From Dactylis glomerata (lineage: Eukaryota; Streptophyta; Magnoliopsida; Poales; Poaceae), in assembly GCA_007115705.1 (NCBI GenBank), contig QXEO01000243.1:1784239-1848238 (forward strand): DNA of 64,000 nucleotides, in the 5' to 3' direction. The position numbers and the translations under genes were made by a program. This document shows positions 20,648 to 31,528 of the stretch, in pieces; the first letter of the stretch is position 1; the number at the start of each line of letters is the position of its first letter. The notes beneath the pieces are model-generated. The model did no database searches and had not been told where the DNA came from. It worked only from the letters and a program-made list of their open reading frames with translations.

Positions 20648-21076
20648 CTAAGAAAACCATAACTTCAAAGTAAGATCAACGCTCCGGATCTGCAACTTCC
20701 CTCCTTTCACCTTATCCTTATTCACCATGCTCTTGGATGGCATGAGGTCATGGCTTGATTCACCATTACCTTCAGATAAATTCTTATATTTCAGTATTGG
20801 GAAAAGTATGAGCTTCTCGTGGCCCTTGTGATACCTTCTCCAGAAAGCCCTGTTTGGCGGTAGTAGATCCATGGTGAAGTCTTTGCCCCTTTTCCTCATG
20901 TATTTCTCGTGCTCCCTCCTAGACTCTGCGATCTCTCTACGATGCTTCGTCATGTGCCCTCCACGAGCGTGGAGGTTTGTGAAAGTTTTGGGGCAGTAGG
21001 AGCAATTGTAGGTCGGACGAGGAATCACCGACACATCATTCCATCGCCTCGATCCGCTAGAGCCCGAGGCCATCAT
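20648..21076 (-). CDS. C2H2 zinc-finger protein with C-terminal EAR-like motif
   Basis: Intact, intronless, 142 residues. A single C2H2 finger with Cys25, Cys28, His41 and His45 (CX2CX12HX3H). The helix reads LHARGGHMTKHR where many plant fingers have QALGGHMNxHR, so the GGH core is kept but QAL is replaced. A basic stretch follows (about 44-65), a plausible nuclear signal. The protein ends DLTLKLWFS; LTLKL (135-139) fits the LxLxL EAR repression motif, which recruits TOPLESS-type corepressors. It is likely a small nuclear repressor. Start: the first of two adjacent ATGs; the second is equally possible. A TATA-like atatatc lies about 60-70 bp upstream on the minus strand. Nearest neighbour is PHT1, divergently oriented about 1.9 kb away. 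Target genes are unknown. Confidence 0.85.
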   Translation of the reverse strand: MMASGSSGSRRWNDVSVIPRPTYNCSYCPKTFTNLHARGGHMTKHRREIAESRREHEKYMRKRGKDFTMDLLPPNRAFWRRYHKGHEKLILFPILKYKNLSEGNGESSHDLMPSKSMVNKDKVKGGKLQIRSVDLTLKLWFS

Positions 21077-22005
21077 CTTCCTATGCTATGAGCTTTAACG
21101 AAAGTGGGTTACTAGCTACAAGATAGTTGGAGAGTGTGATATATGTTAACAGTACAGGGCGGCCAGATGCTTTAAAGGAATTTTGGATAACTAATGGCTA
21201 GGGATACAAAGGAACCTCATTAAAGTTCATTAATTTTTAGCATATAAAAATAATTAAAGCACATCAAGATAAATATGCCACCAAAATAGATCAAAGAACA
21301 CAACAAAACAATAAGTATAGTACTACCTTATGAGTGCCTAATGATAGTTCTCTCATGAATTGACAGAGAGTAGTAAGTAAGTAGTGCTACGGAAGGCAAA
21401 ATAATTGTAGGAGTGTGGCCAATTGACGGCACCAAACTTCACTGATTTCGTGCTATAGGATGCGCTACCAAAGTGTGGCATGACTGGTTACCTAGTCTCT
21501 ACCAATTGTAAAATGTTTGAAGCATATACAACAAGACATCCTACTACATTGGCACAATAACGATGGCATGATTCAAAAACTCGAAGCCATACATTTCCTC
21601 AATTCTACATGAAATAATATGTGCATGTTCAATAATACTCTCAAGGGACAGAACAAAGATTCTTATGTATATTTGTGATATCACATTCCCAAATCATTTT
21701 TACCATATGTATAATTTTACAATCTCAAAATTTATCAATTATCGACTAATCTACCTACTATTCTATTAAACAAGAGAGAATAAAGCTTCCACATGGGCCA
21801 ATATAGACTAAAATATATGCACCGCCCGATCATGGTAGGTCTATAATGTGGAACAAAACAATGAATATGTTAACATGTTAGAAAGGGTTAGATATATCGA
21901 GCGCTTTAGTTTCAATGGTTAAGCTTTTGGAAAAAACTATATCAAACACATGCAAATATTCATTTTGTGAGAGAAATAGAAACAAAACACGTATAATAAC
22001 AGTTG
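21077..22005. other. Intergenic region upstream of the zinc-finger gene
   Basis: AT-rich. Holds the 5' flank of the zinc-finger gene on the right-hand side of its ATG. No further gene, LTR or TIR was recognised. Confidence 0.5.
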
Positions 22006-22595
22006 AAACTTTGGTAGTATTATAAGCTAATCACTCGCATTTAATGAGTTCCAAGAAATCATGTGAAATGAAATATTATTTAGCACCAAGAAATAAGTTT
22101 TATGGCGGGATCTTATGAAAACCCTACAATTTTATGGAAGTCTTGTAATAGTGCAAACTTTGGTATGATAAGCTAATCACTCAAATTTAATGATTTCCAA
22201 AAAATCACGTTAAATGAAATATTATTTAGCACCAATAAACAAGTTTTATGGCAGGATCTTAAGAAAATCCTACAATTTTGTGAAAGTCTAGTTAACAGTG
22301 CAAACTTTGGTATGATAAGCTAATCACTCACGTCTAATGAGTTCCAAAAAATCACGTTAAATGAAATATTAATTAGCACAAAGAAACAAGTTTTATGGCG
22401 GGATCTTAAGAAAACCATGCAATTTTGTGGAAGTCTAGTTAACATTGCAAACTTTGGTATGATAAGCTAATCACTCACATTTAATGAGTTCCAAATAATC
22501 ACGTTAAATGAAGTAATACTTAGCTCCAAGAAACAGGTTTTATGGCGGGATCTTAAAAAATCCTCCAATTTTGTGAAAATCTAGTGCAATGCTAT
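22006..22595. repeat. Tandem repeat of ~147 bp, four copies, upstream of PHT1
   Basis: Units start with aaactttggta at 22006, 22155, 22302 and 22449, giving spacings of 149, 147 and 147 bp; the fourth ends near 22595. Each carries gataagctaatcactca, then a ttaaatgaaatatta block, then gttttatggcgggatct. Divergence between units is moderate. The array ends about 380 bp before the PHT1 start codon. No ORF. Confidence 0.92.
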
Positions 22596-22974
22596 GGACC
22601 TAGAAGCAAGAGATTCCGAAGAGTTTTCTGCTATGGTACACTGTGAAAACCCCATCTCCAAACTCGAACACATGAAGGGTTGAGATATATGTAATGGGTA
22701 GCGTAGTTACTTCGCTCTCTATTTGCGTCATTCGCAATGTGTGGGATAGCAAGCAGCATCTTCCTGGGCATCTCAGTTCCGCCCGGCACATACTCGCCCA
22801 TGTCAACGCGCACGGCCGTTTCTTTAATCCAGCACGTAGCCATCACCGCCGGTACAGCCACCTTCTACCTCGGGCCTGATAAAACAAAGCAAAATCCAGG
22901 TTCTAGTCAGTACCCTCCCAATCGAACCCGGTCGGTTCCAATCTTTTCTCCGAGCGCTCTCGATCGATCGAGAG
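22596..22974 (+). other. 5' flank and leader of PHT1
   Basis: Between the tandem array and the PHT1 ATG. A frame on the plus strand (about 22737-22880, including GISVPPGTYSPMSTRT) stays open and reads protein-like, but I could not assign it and it does not continue into PHT1. No perfect GNATATNC (P1BS, phosphate-starvation) site was found. Confidence 0.4.
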
Positions 22975-25652
22975 ATGGCGCCCATACGGGTGCTCACGGC
23001 GCTGGACCATGCGCGCACGCAGTACTACCATTTCAAGGCCATCATCATCGCCGGAATGGGGCTCTTCACCGACTCCTACGACCTCTTCTGCATCGTGCCC
23101 GTCATGAAGATCATCGGGCGGGTGTACTACCCGCCGTCGTCGTCCGCCGGCGACGGGAGGCCGGGCGTGATGCCGCCGGCCGTCGTGTCGGCCATCGTCA
23201 GCGTCGCTCTGCTGGGTGCGGTGGCCGGGAACCTCCTGTTCGGCGTGCTCGGCGACCGCGTCGGGCGGGGCCGCGTGTACGGCTCGTGCCTGCTGCTGCT
23301 GGTGTGCAGCTCCCTGGCCAGCGGCTTCTCCGTCTGCCGGACGCGCGGCTGCGTGCTCTCCAGCCTTTGCCTCTTCCGCTTGCTCCTCGGGGTCGGCGTC
23401 GGAGGGGACTACCCGCTCTCGGCGACCATCATGTCGGAGTTCGCCAACAAGCGCACGCGCGGGGGGTTCATCGCCGCCGTCTTCTCCATGCAGGGTTTCG
23501 GGATACTGGCCAGCTCCGGGGTCACCATGGTCGTCGCCGCCGCGTTCGACCGGTTCACGGGCCACCCGGACCCGCTTGATGTTCCGGAGGCCGCCGACAT
23601 GGCCTGGCGTGTCATACTCATGGCCGGCGCCGTCCCCGCCGGGCTCACCTTCTACTGGAGGATGGCCATGCCGGAAACTGCCAGGTACGTCGTACGGGCT
23701 AACTCTGAGTTATGCAGTACCACAGTTTTTTACTAGTACGACACTGTATACACTACGTATGTTCCCGTGCCATTTCGTGACATTGTAATAAAACCAAGCA
23801 TGTACAAAGAGAATGCATTTCCAGGTGTAGATGCAAGGAAGATCCCGCCAAAATTCCACTTATCGTTTATTCGAAGATTTTATTTAAAATCCCACTTGAC
23901 ACCTTACAAGTCACAATTATTCATTGGTAGATTAAATTAAAGTGCCATCATCGGTGATGTGTACTGACTAGTATTTCAAACAAATACGTGGAGAAGAATA
24001 TACCGTGGCATACTTGTGATCCGAAGAAGAAACTGCTCTCTGATGGCCAATGGAGATATTCAGTTTGTTCCCCAGACACGGACCTGCGCAATTTGCATAA
24101 TTCTTTTCTCTGTGGCCTAATAGTAGTCTGCAGAACGCACAGTTTAATAGTGGAGGCTCAAGTGCCTGTCTATAGTCACGACTCACGATCACAAGATTAT
24201 TAGTTATATTTTTCTATGTTTTGTATTATTATCTTATCGTTAAGTTGCCTAGCTCTGACCTAGCTACAAACCTCTAGAGAAGTAGTCAGGCATCTTGCTG
24301 TCAAGTTGAATCATTCTTAAACAACTTGCAAACATACATCTATATCTGGATCAATCTGCATCATACTGGATTGGCGGCTCTCTCACTCGCACACCACACG
24401 TCAGGTCAGCAAAGACGGTCAAAGTAGGCAAGTAGCAAAATTGAAGTGGCATACTATATGATATATATCCGGCAATTTTATCTGCTCCACTTTTTTGTGT
24501 ATTTTGGCAATAAAAAGTTTTAATCAGGTGATTGGGCGAGGTGTTTGATTGCACCAAAAGCTAAAGTACTCCTTACGTAGTAGTTTCAAGAAAGCTAAAG
24601 TGCGTAGTGACCAACTAAAGGCAACTAACTGAACTACTTGCAGGTTTACGGCGCTGGTACAGCACGACGTGCTCAAGGCGACCAACGACATCGGCCGTGT
24701 CCTGACCGACCTCGACCTGAACGGCATAGATGAGGACGAGGACGCGGCGGCGATCCCCCATACCCCGGCGTCCTTCGATTACGCGCCGCCGTCATCTCAG
24801 TACGGCCTCTTCTCGCTCGCGTTCCTCCGGCAGCACGGCCGTAACCTGTTCGGTTGCGCGTCGGCGTGGTTCCTGCTGGACATCCCCTACTACAGCAGCA
24901 CGCTGTTCCAGTCCCAGATCTACCGGCCGTGGTTCCCGCCGGCGAGCCGCCAGAACGTGTTCCAGGAGGCGTACGACGTGGCGAGGTTCCAGGCCATCAT
25001 CGCCGTCGCCTCCACCATCCCGGGCTACTTCGCCGCCGTCCTGCTCATCGACCGCGCCGGCCGGCGCCGGCTGCAGATGGCCGGGTTCTTCCTCATGGCC
25101 GCCTTCCTCTTCGCGCTGGCGGGGCCCTACGACCACTACTGGCGCGGCAACGCCAAGAACGCATGGTACATCGTGCTCTACGCGCTCACCTTCTTCTCCG
25201 CGAACCTCGGGCCCAACACCACCACGTTCATCCTGCCGGCCGAGCTCTTCCCGGCGAGGTTCCGGTCGACGTGCCACGGGATATCGGCCGCCGCGGGGAA
25301 GGTCGGCGCGCTCGTCGGCACCGTGGGGTTCCTGTGGGCGTCGCAGGCGCGGGACAGAGGGGAGGTGCAGGCCGGGTACGAGCCTGGGATAGGGATGATG
25401 AACGCGCTGGTCATTCTTGGCGCCATCAGCCTGCTCGGGCTCGCCGTCACCTACTTTTTCACGCCGGAGACTATGGGGCGGTCGCTGGAGGAGAACGAGA
25501 GCGGCGAGCGGGGTCAGGACCTGCAGGAAGGCGACGGCGGGATGACGATGCGGTTGCAGGAACTGAACCAGCAGACGCCCAAGAGCCCGGCCTCGTTGGT
25601 GAGCTCGCACGTCAGCACGTCCCCTATCCATCCGCACCGCTTCTCGGTCTGA
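22975..25652 (+). CDS. PHT1: PHT1-family high-affinity phosphate transporter, two exons
   Basis: CDS join(22975..23684, 24644..25652), 572 residues. PHT1 proteins are plasma-membrane H+/phosphate symporters of the major facilitator superfamily with 12 membrane helices. Seen here: N-terminal helix with AGMGLFTDSYDLFCI (residues 26-40), GDRVGRGRVYG loop (about 93-103), the PHT1 signature GGDYPLSATIMSE (143-155), MPETAR before the intron, the large central hydrophilic loop, and the C-terminal half with IPGYFAAVLLIDRAGRRR and TFILPAELFPARFRSTCHG. Donor CCAG/GTACGT and acceptor TTGCAG/GTTTAC split an Arg codon (phase 2) and restore the frame into FTALVQHDVLKATNDIGRV, as expected in the family. Slightly longer than the usual 520-550 residues because of the C-terminal tail. 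No breaks; probably functional. The individual PHT1 member cannot be named from sequence alone. Confidence 0.93.
23685..24643 (+). other. PHT1 intron
   Basis: 959 bp, GT...AG, phase 2, AT-rich against the very GC-rich exons. No element borders or ORFs of interest inside. Confidence 0.88.
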
Positions 25653-26641
25653 TGGAACTAGCTTGAAAACTTAGTGAACAGGTTTCATTTTTTTTTTGGA
25701 TAAGTGATATACAGATATTGATTTTCTGTGGGAATGTTTGGTTTGATTTCTTCAGCCAGTTATGTAGCTCGAACTATAGAACATTCGTCTTGGTCGTATG
25801 TAACTATGTAAATGTGGATAGTCAGGCACCTAAAATTTCCACTGTATATATGACTGATGGTACGGCAGTACAACTGTACAAGTAATTTCAGAACTGGTAG
25901 TTCAAATGCATAATCAAAAAAAAAAAATTAGAACTTTCAGTGGCGGAGCTAGCTCCCTGCCCCCACGCAGTTGCCCGAGCTCAGCCGTGGAAGTTCCTCT
26001 TGAATTTGAGCACTGAAATCAAAGCTCGGGAACATCTTTGGTAGACTGAAAACCTGCAAGTACTAGCCAAATCCTGTTATACTCCATTTAGACCCACATG
26101 ATGCACTTCATCACATACATCGTCAAATTTGCAAAGATAATTTAAACTAGCACAGTGCCCGCACGTTGCTGCGGAAGAGAAAAAATTATTCATTTACAGA
26201 AGAGAAAATAACACATCAGCAAAGTTAAAAATTATTTAGTTCTGCAATGCTTCTTTGCAGAAGCTCCTCTACACTAACACTCGTGATGTTACTACTCTGG
26301 GTTAACTGAAGAAAAGTTAAAAAAGGTTAAGTGAAGAACAAACCGACCTGATGTAGCCTTTTCCCTATATTTCATTTCTCTATGAAAAATATTTGGCATC
26401 CGTGTGAACAATCATGCGTTTGAAACTATTTGGCATCCGTGTGATGTCCATTGACACATTGTCATATTTACTGAAATTATTACAGTGTGGCCACATTGGA
26501 AAAAATATAAAATCTCGGTGTTGACTGTATAATAGAATAGACATAGGACAGATAAATATGCAAAGAAAAATAAGAAATAATCCATCAATCCCCTGCAGCC
26601 AAATGCAGCGTGGCTTTCCTAGCAACGCAAAACCTCGCAAC
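25653..26641. other. PHT1 3' region and intergenic DNA
   Basis: AT-rich 3' flank. The phrases agtggcggagctagct (about 25940) and ctagcacagtgcccgcacgttgctgcgg (about 26148-26175, in two parts) resemble pieces of common grass repeats, but no borders were found. The stretch ends at the G3 target copy gcaac (26637-26641). Confidence 0.45.
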
Positions 26642-27510
26642 TGTTCGCACACGAACATGTCACCGTGTACCTCCGATGTCGAGCGCGATACGCAGGACAC
26701 GTCGCCGGAGGAGGCTAGCCGGAAGCGCGATACGCAGGACAATCCGGCTGGCTCTTTTGAAGACCCGAAACCCCACACGCCCGGGAGAGACCCCGTCTGG
26801 GCGCACGGCGGTGATGGGCTGCCCTAGGTCGGTTCGCCCGCCCCTAGGACTTCGCAGATCGAAGCTCTCCAACACGAAGAACACCGACGAACGATGAGCA
26901 GAAAACAAGGGCGAGAGAGAAAAAATAGAGGTTTGTAGATTGGTTTTTGCGATTGTGTATTGTTTTTCAATCGGCCGTCACCCCTCATGTATATAAGAGG
27001 CGGCTGGACTTCCCGTGCAAGAAGAACGCTTGGATTCACGTCCAAAACCCTAATTTGGGTCGAACTCGGATGGGTGGGTCCGAACTTTCCAAAACTGTTC
27101 GGTCAAAAACTTGTCTGTATCTTTCGGGTCTGTTTTGAGGCAGTAAACAATCTCAGATCAAAATTCCGTAATGAGCAAAGTTGTTCGTCTCGAAAAAACG
27201 AAGAACTTTCATTTTTAGCACTTTCCCATCCGAGCTCATCTTAATCACTTAAATTAGGGCGAACCATAAAAAGTTCGTCCAATTCGCGGAAGCAGTTTTA
27301 AATAACTATCTTACGCACCTAACCAGACATTTTAGCATCTATGTCTGATTGAGTGCGTTTGACCTGGAGGTTGCATATTACTTCGGATCGCAATGATCTA
27401 AAAAGAAAAGTTGTTCGTTTCGACGAGACGCACAACTTTTGTGTTCACAACTTTTTCATTTGAGGCCATCTTAAGGTATCTTCTTTGTAAGCTAAAAACG
27501 GTTGTCAACA
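26642..27510 (-). repeat. 3' LTR of G3, with polypurine tract
   Basis: 869 bp. On the minus strand it is preceded by AAAACAGGGGGGCATG (27511 onward), a clear polypurine tract. A TATA-like motif lies at about 26985-26995 in the promoter region. Confidence 0.95.
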
Positions 27511-27676
27511 CATGCCCCCCTGTTTTTCGGCAATACTTGCGTGCCGAAAAATAACTTGCACCACATTTTGTCTAAGGACGATATCAACACTCCATCGGCC
27601 ATCTGTTCTTAGGGCGATAACTCTATATCGGCCATGTATGCTAAGGGCGATAATTGTATATCGGCCATATGTGTGT

Positions 27677-28961
27677 TTAAGCTTCTTGCCACACGCTTGG
27701 GTAAAACTTCTTTATATATCTTCCATTGAGAGCTCGAGGTAATAAATTTCCCTCCATAGATTCAACCAAATATGAATTTCCAGGAACTACTCTCATGACC
27801 TTGAAAGGACCCTCCCAGCTCGGAGACCATTTGCCAAATTTTCTGTCTTTTGAACCAACTGGCAGGATTACCTTCCGCACTAGGTCACCAACCTGGAAGC
27901 TCTTCAATTTTACCTTTTTGTTATATGCTCTTGCTACCCGCAATTTCTCCTTCTCTATGTCTCTTAGAGCAATTAGACGTTTATCGGCGACTTCATCAAT
28001 GTTATCCATCATTAAGTTATGAAAATCCACCGCCGATAAATCATTTTGCTTAGCGAACCTCAAAGCAGCCAGATTCACCTCTACTGGTAAAACGGCTTCT
28101 TGCCCATACACGAGCTCATATGGAGTTACTTTTGTTGCACCATGCCTTGAAATCCTATGTGCCCACAAAGCTTCAGACAACACTTCATGCCATCTCCTTG
28201 GATGATCTTCAATCTTCTTCTTGATGAGCTTGATCAAAGTTTTATTGCTAGATTCAGCTTGTCCATTAGCTTGAGCATAATATGGAGATGAATTGAGCAT
28301 CTTTATCTTATATGATTCGGCGAATTCTTTTACTTCCTTTGCCATAAATAATGAACCCTGATCTGTGGTCAAAGTTTGAGGAACGCCGAATCTATGTATA
28401 ATGTGCTCAGTTATGAATTGGATCACCTCCTTATGGGTCATATTCCTGAGAGGTATTGCTTCAGACCATTTGGTAAAATAATCAGTGGCTACCAACACGA
28501 ACCGATGCCCTTTCGAAGAAGAAGGATGAATCATGCCAATGAAATCCAATCCCCAACCTCTAAATGGCCACGGCTTGATAATAGGATTCAACATAGCAGC
28601 AGGAGCCAACTGAATATCACCAAACTTTTGACAAGCTTCGCATCCTTTATAATATCTGAAGCAATCATTTATCATCGTCGGCCAATAAAAAACCTGCACG
28701 TCGTAGTAACCACTTCATCTTGTGCGCCGACTGATGAGTACCACAGATACCTTCATGTACCTCCCCCATAGCGACCCTTGCTTGGTCTTCATCCAAACAC
28801 TTCAAGAGAATACCATCAACTGTTCGGCGATAAAGATTATCATCTATCAAAACATATTTGAAAGCAATCCGCCGAACAGCCCTATCCGTCCTCCTGCTAG
28901 GATCCTGCAAATATTCAACAATAGGCCTTCTCCAATCTTTGTTTTCACCTTGTCTCGGCAT
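27677..28961 (-). pseudogene. G3 integrase, frameshifted
   Basis: Two frames make one integrase. 28961-28665 carries the N-terminal zinc-binding region (GICGTHQSAHKMKWLLRRAGF); 28699-27677 carries CEACQKF, the catalytic core (GLDFIGMI, TTDQGSLF, NGQAESSNK: the D, D, E residues) and a C-terminal DNA-binding tail ending at PSVWQEA. The shift is at a T6 run near 28690, where five T's would restore the frame. The integrase would insert element cDNA into host DNA. Confidence 0.9.
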
Positions 28962-30303
28962 CCAGTAAACGCCGACTCAAATAAGTTATGACATGTTCCT
29001 TTCCTTCGGTCTCTTGAGTCAAAACAGCACCAATAACGCCTTCCTCCGCAGCGATATAGAGCCTAAAAATCTCTCCATGTTTGGGCGCCCTCAATACCGG
29101 CGGAGTAGACAAACAAAGCTTGATATTTTCAAATGCCTCTTGTTGTTTTGCCCCCCAGGTAAAATCATCATCATTCTTTAACCGAAGAATAGGAGTAAAT
29201 GCATCAACCTTCCCTGACAAATTCACTATGAATCGCCTCAAATAATTAACCTTGCCAAGGAATTTCTGCATATCTTTCTTGCATTTCGGTGCTTCTATTT
29301 TCTGGATAGCCTCTATCTTCTGTGGATCAATCTCTATGCCATGTTGATGTATAATAAAACCCAAGAATTTCCCAGCCGATACACCAAAAGCACACTTCAA
29401 AGGATTCATCTTGAGCCCATACTTCCTCATCCTCTCAAAAGCTAAGCGCAAATCGGCTAAATGAGATTTATTAGCATCCGATTTGACAACAATATCATCA
29501 ATATAGACTTCAAGTATGACCCCAAGCAAATCATGAAATATTAAATTCATAGCCCGCTGATATGTGGCACTGGCGTTTTTCAACCCAAAGGTCATTACCG
29601 TCCACTCAAATAAACCAACAAAGCCAGGGCACCGAAAGGCTGTTTTGAATGCATCCTCTTCGGCCATAAAAATTTGGTTATACCCCGCATTGCCATCAAG
29701 AAAACTAATAACTTTATTACCAGAGGCATCATTAATAAGCATATCGGCTATTGGCATAGGATACTCATCTTTGGGTGTAGCTCTATTTAGATCCCTGAAA
29801 TCAATACACACCCTCAACTTGCTTGATCCTTTTTTCTCCACAGGTACAATATTAGAAATCCAATCTGCATACCTGCAAGGTTTAATAAAATTAGCTTTAA
29901 GCAAACGACCGATCTCCTCCTTGATCCGGTCATACATTTTAGGATTGAATTTCCGGGCCGGTTGTTTATAAGGTCTAAAACCGGCCTTGATAGGCAATCG
30001 ATGCTCAACTAAATCCCGGCTCAAACCAGGCATCTCATGATACTCCCATGCAAAGCAATCGACATATTCTTTTAACAGCCCGATTAACATATCCTTATAA
30101 TCGGCTTTCAGATTTTTGTTTACAAACGTCGGCCTAGGAATTAAACCATCTCCTATATCTACCTCTTCCAATGGATCAGCCGATGTAAAACCTTGTCCCA
30201 ACTTATCCATATCATCTAATTCTTCAATTGACTCATACATATCGTTCCCACTGGACCGATATTCCACAAGCCTCTTCTGCAACCACTCTTCATTGGGATC
30301 CAT
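28945..30303 (-). pseudogene. G3 reverse transcriptase, RNase H region lost
   Basis: 452 residues. Leading segment MPGLSRDLVEHRLPIKAGFR, RT finger/palm with FLDGNAGYNQIF and YIDDIVVKS, then a connection domain ending at LSRRLLDAETR. There the frame stops and the sequence jumps directly to the segment before integrase (PRQGENKDWRRP). A Gypsy pol should have a tether and RNase H of several hundred residues between the two. The join falls in gatgccgagacaagg, which fits both sides, so it looks like an internal deletion with a frame change. Confidence 0.88.
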
Positions 30304-30308
30304 TTAAA

Positions 30309-31156
30309 TCACATGTTTGGGAGCCGATTACTATAAATCGGCTTTAAAGATACGGGCACAAAGCAATTCTTTGTGGCACTAAGAAAATCAAAATCTGAAA
30401 GATCATGCCCCGTCAAACAAGTAGCATTAGGATGTTGCCAATCCACCGGTGAATCAGCCAAAGCAATGCACGATGAATTATCAGCATGGACTACCTCAAA
30501 TTCATCATCAACCCACTGTATCAAGAACTGATGCAAAGTAGATCGCACACATTGGTTTGCATGGAGCCAATCGCGGCCTAATATGACATTGTAATTACCT
30601 TGCACCTCAGCAATAAAGAAGGCGGTGGCCAAAGATTTGCTTCCCACGGTGAGCTCTACACTCATGACACCTTTGGCCTCAGTTTTTTCTTTACCTTCAA
30701 ACCCATTAAGCACCATGTTGGTCTTCATTAAATCATTCTCATCAAGCCCCAACTTCTTGAAAACCGAATATGGCATAAGATTCACCACAGCGCCACCATC
30801 AACAAGCATTCTAGCAACCGGCGACCCATTAATGTGTCCCTTGACATATAGTGGTTTCAAGTGTTTCACCGGTTCTTTTGGCTTCTCAAAGATGGCATTC
30901 TTGGGCCCAAAGTCCAGTTGTGCTACCTCCCCTTCTTCATCTACGGCACGGAATTCAGAGGGTAAATAATAAACCATATTCATATCCATACTTTCCCTAG
31001 TTGGCGAGCTTTCATAGTCCACCAATTCCTCATCATCTTCCGGTGCGGGAATTTGCTCTAGAATTTCATCAGTTGAAGGAGGTGTAGGAGGTGGTGTAGT
31101 AACAATGCTCGTGCTCCCCTCCTGAGATGGTGTCAGAACTGTTGTGATTATCATGG
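30309..31156 (-). pseudogene. G3 protease region (left part, R2 inserted on its right)
   Basis: Retroviral-type aspartic protease: MLVDGGAVVNLMP (DGGA where D-S/T-GA is usual), then AEVQGNYNVILGRDWLHAN. The frame continues upstream across the R2 insertion to 40279-40543 (KKWVRKQVEDTTVP), once the duplicated catgg is counted once. It is out of frame with RT just downstream. Confidence 0.85.
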
Positions 31157-31491
31157 TGACAAGGGTATAGCTAATAGAGTCCGTTAGTTGTGTACCCCTG
31201 AGGCCCGTTAAGCTAGGCCCAATTGTAATGATAGTCGAATACGAGTTCTTACCGTATGTCGATATTGTAATCTGTATCGTACCCTACCCGATCCTCGAGA
31301 CCTGGCCATCTATATATAGGGGCCAGGAGGGGACGGTGTAGGGCAGATTGAAAGCAAGCCAGGTTGAACACCCAAGTTTACTTTCGATACACACCTATTT
31401 CGACTAACTTTACCTTCGAGTTCATCCGACGCCCTATCTCCCCGATCCTAAGTCCTTCATCTAGGACATTTGTCGAGTTAACCCCTCATCA
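31157..31491 (+). repeat. 5' LTR of R2
   Basis: 335 bp, tgacaaggg...cctcatca, preceded by target copy catgg. TATA-like ctatatatagg near 31311. Confidence 0.95.
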
Positions 31492-31493
31492 AT

Positions 31494-31512
31494 TGGCGCC
31501 GACCGTGGGGAC
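31494..31512 (+). other. R2 primer-binding site
   Basis: tggcgccgaccgtggggac, two bases after the LTR; one base different from R1. Confidence 0.78.
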
Positions 31513-31528
31513 TTTGGGCGTTGGAATC

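Noticed and set aside
22006..22595. CRISPR-like array
   Set aside because: Plant nuclear DNA, long direct units without spacers: a tandem repeat.
22737..22880. Possible upstream exon or gene fragment (GISVPPGTYSPM...)
   Set aside because: Protein-like but unassignable, both strands open, and not joined to PHT1; kept only as a note.
22596..22974. Phosphate-starvation P1BS site upstream of PHT1
   Set aside because: Looked for GNATATNC and found only imperfect look-alikes.
24792..25637. 281-codon antisense ORF over PHT1 exon 2, and similar ones over exon 1
   Set aside because: Shadow of a GC-rich exon; the plus strand encodes a clear PHT1 protein.
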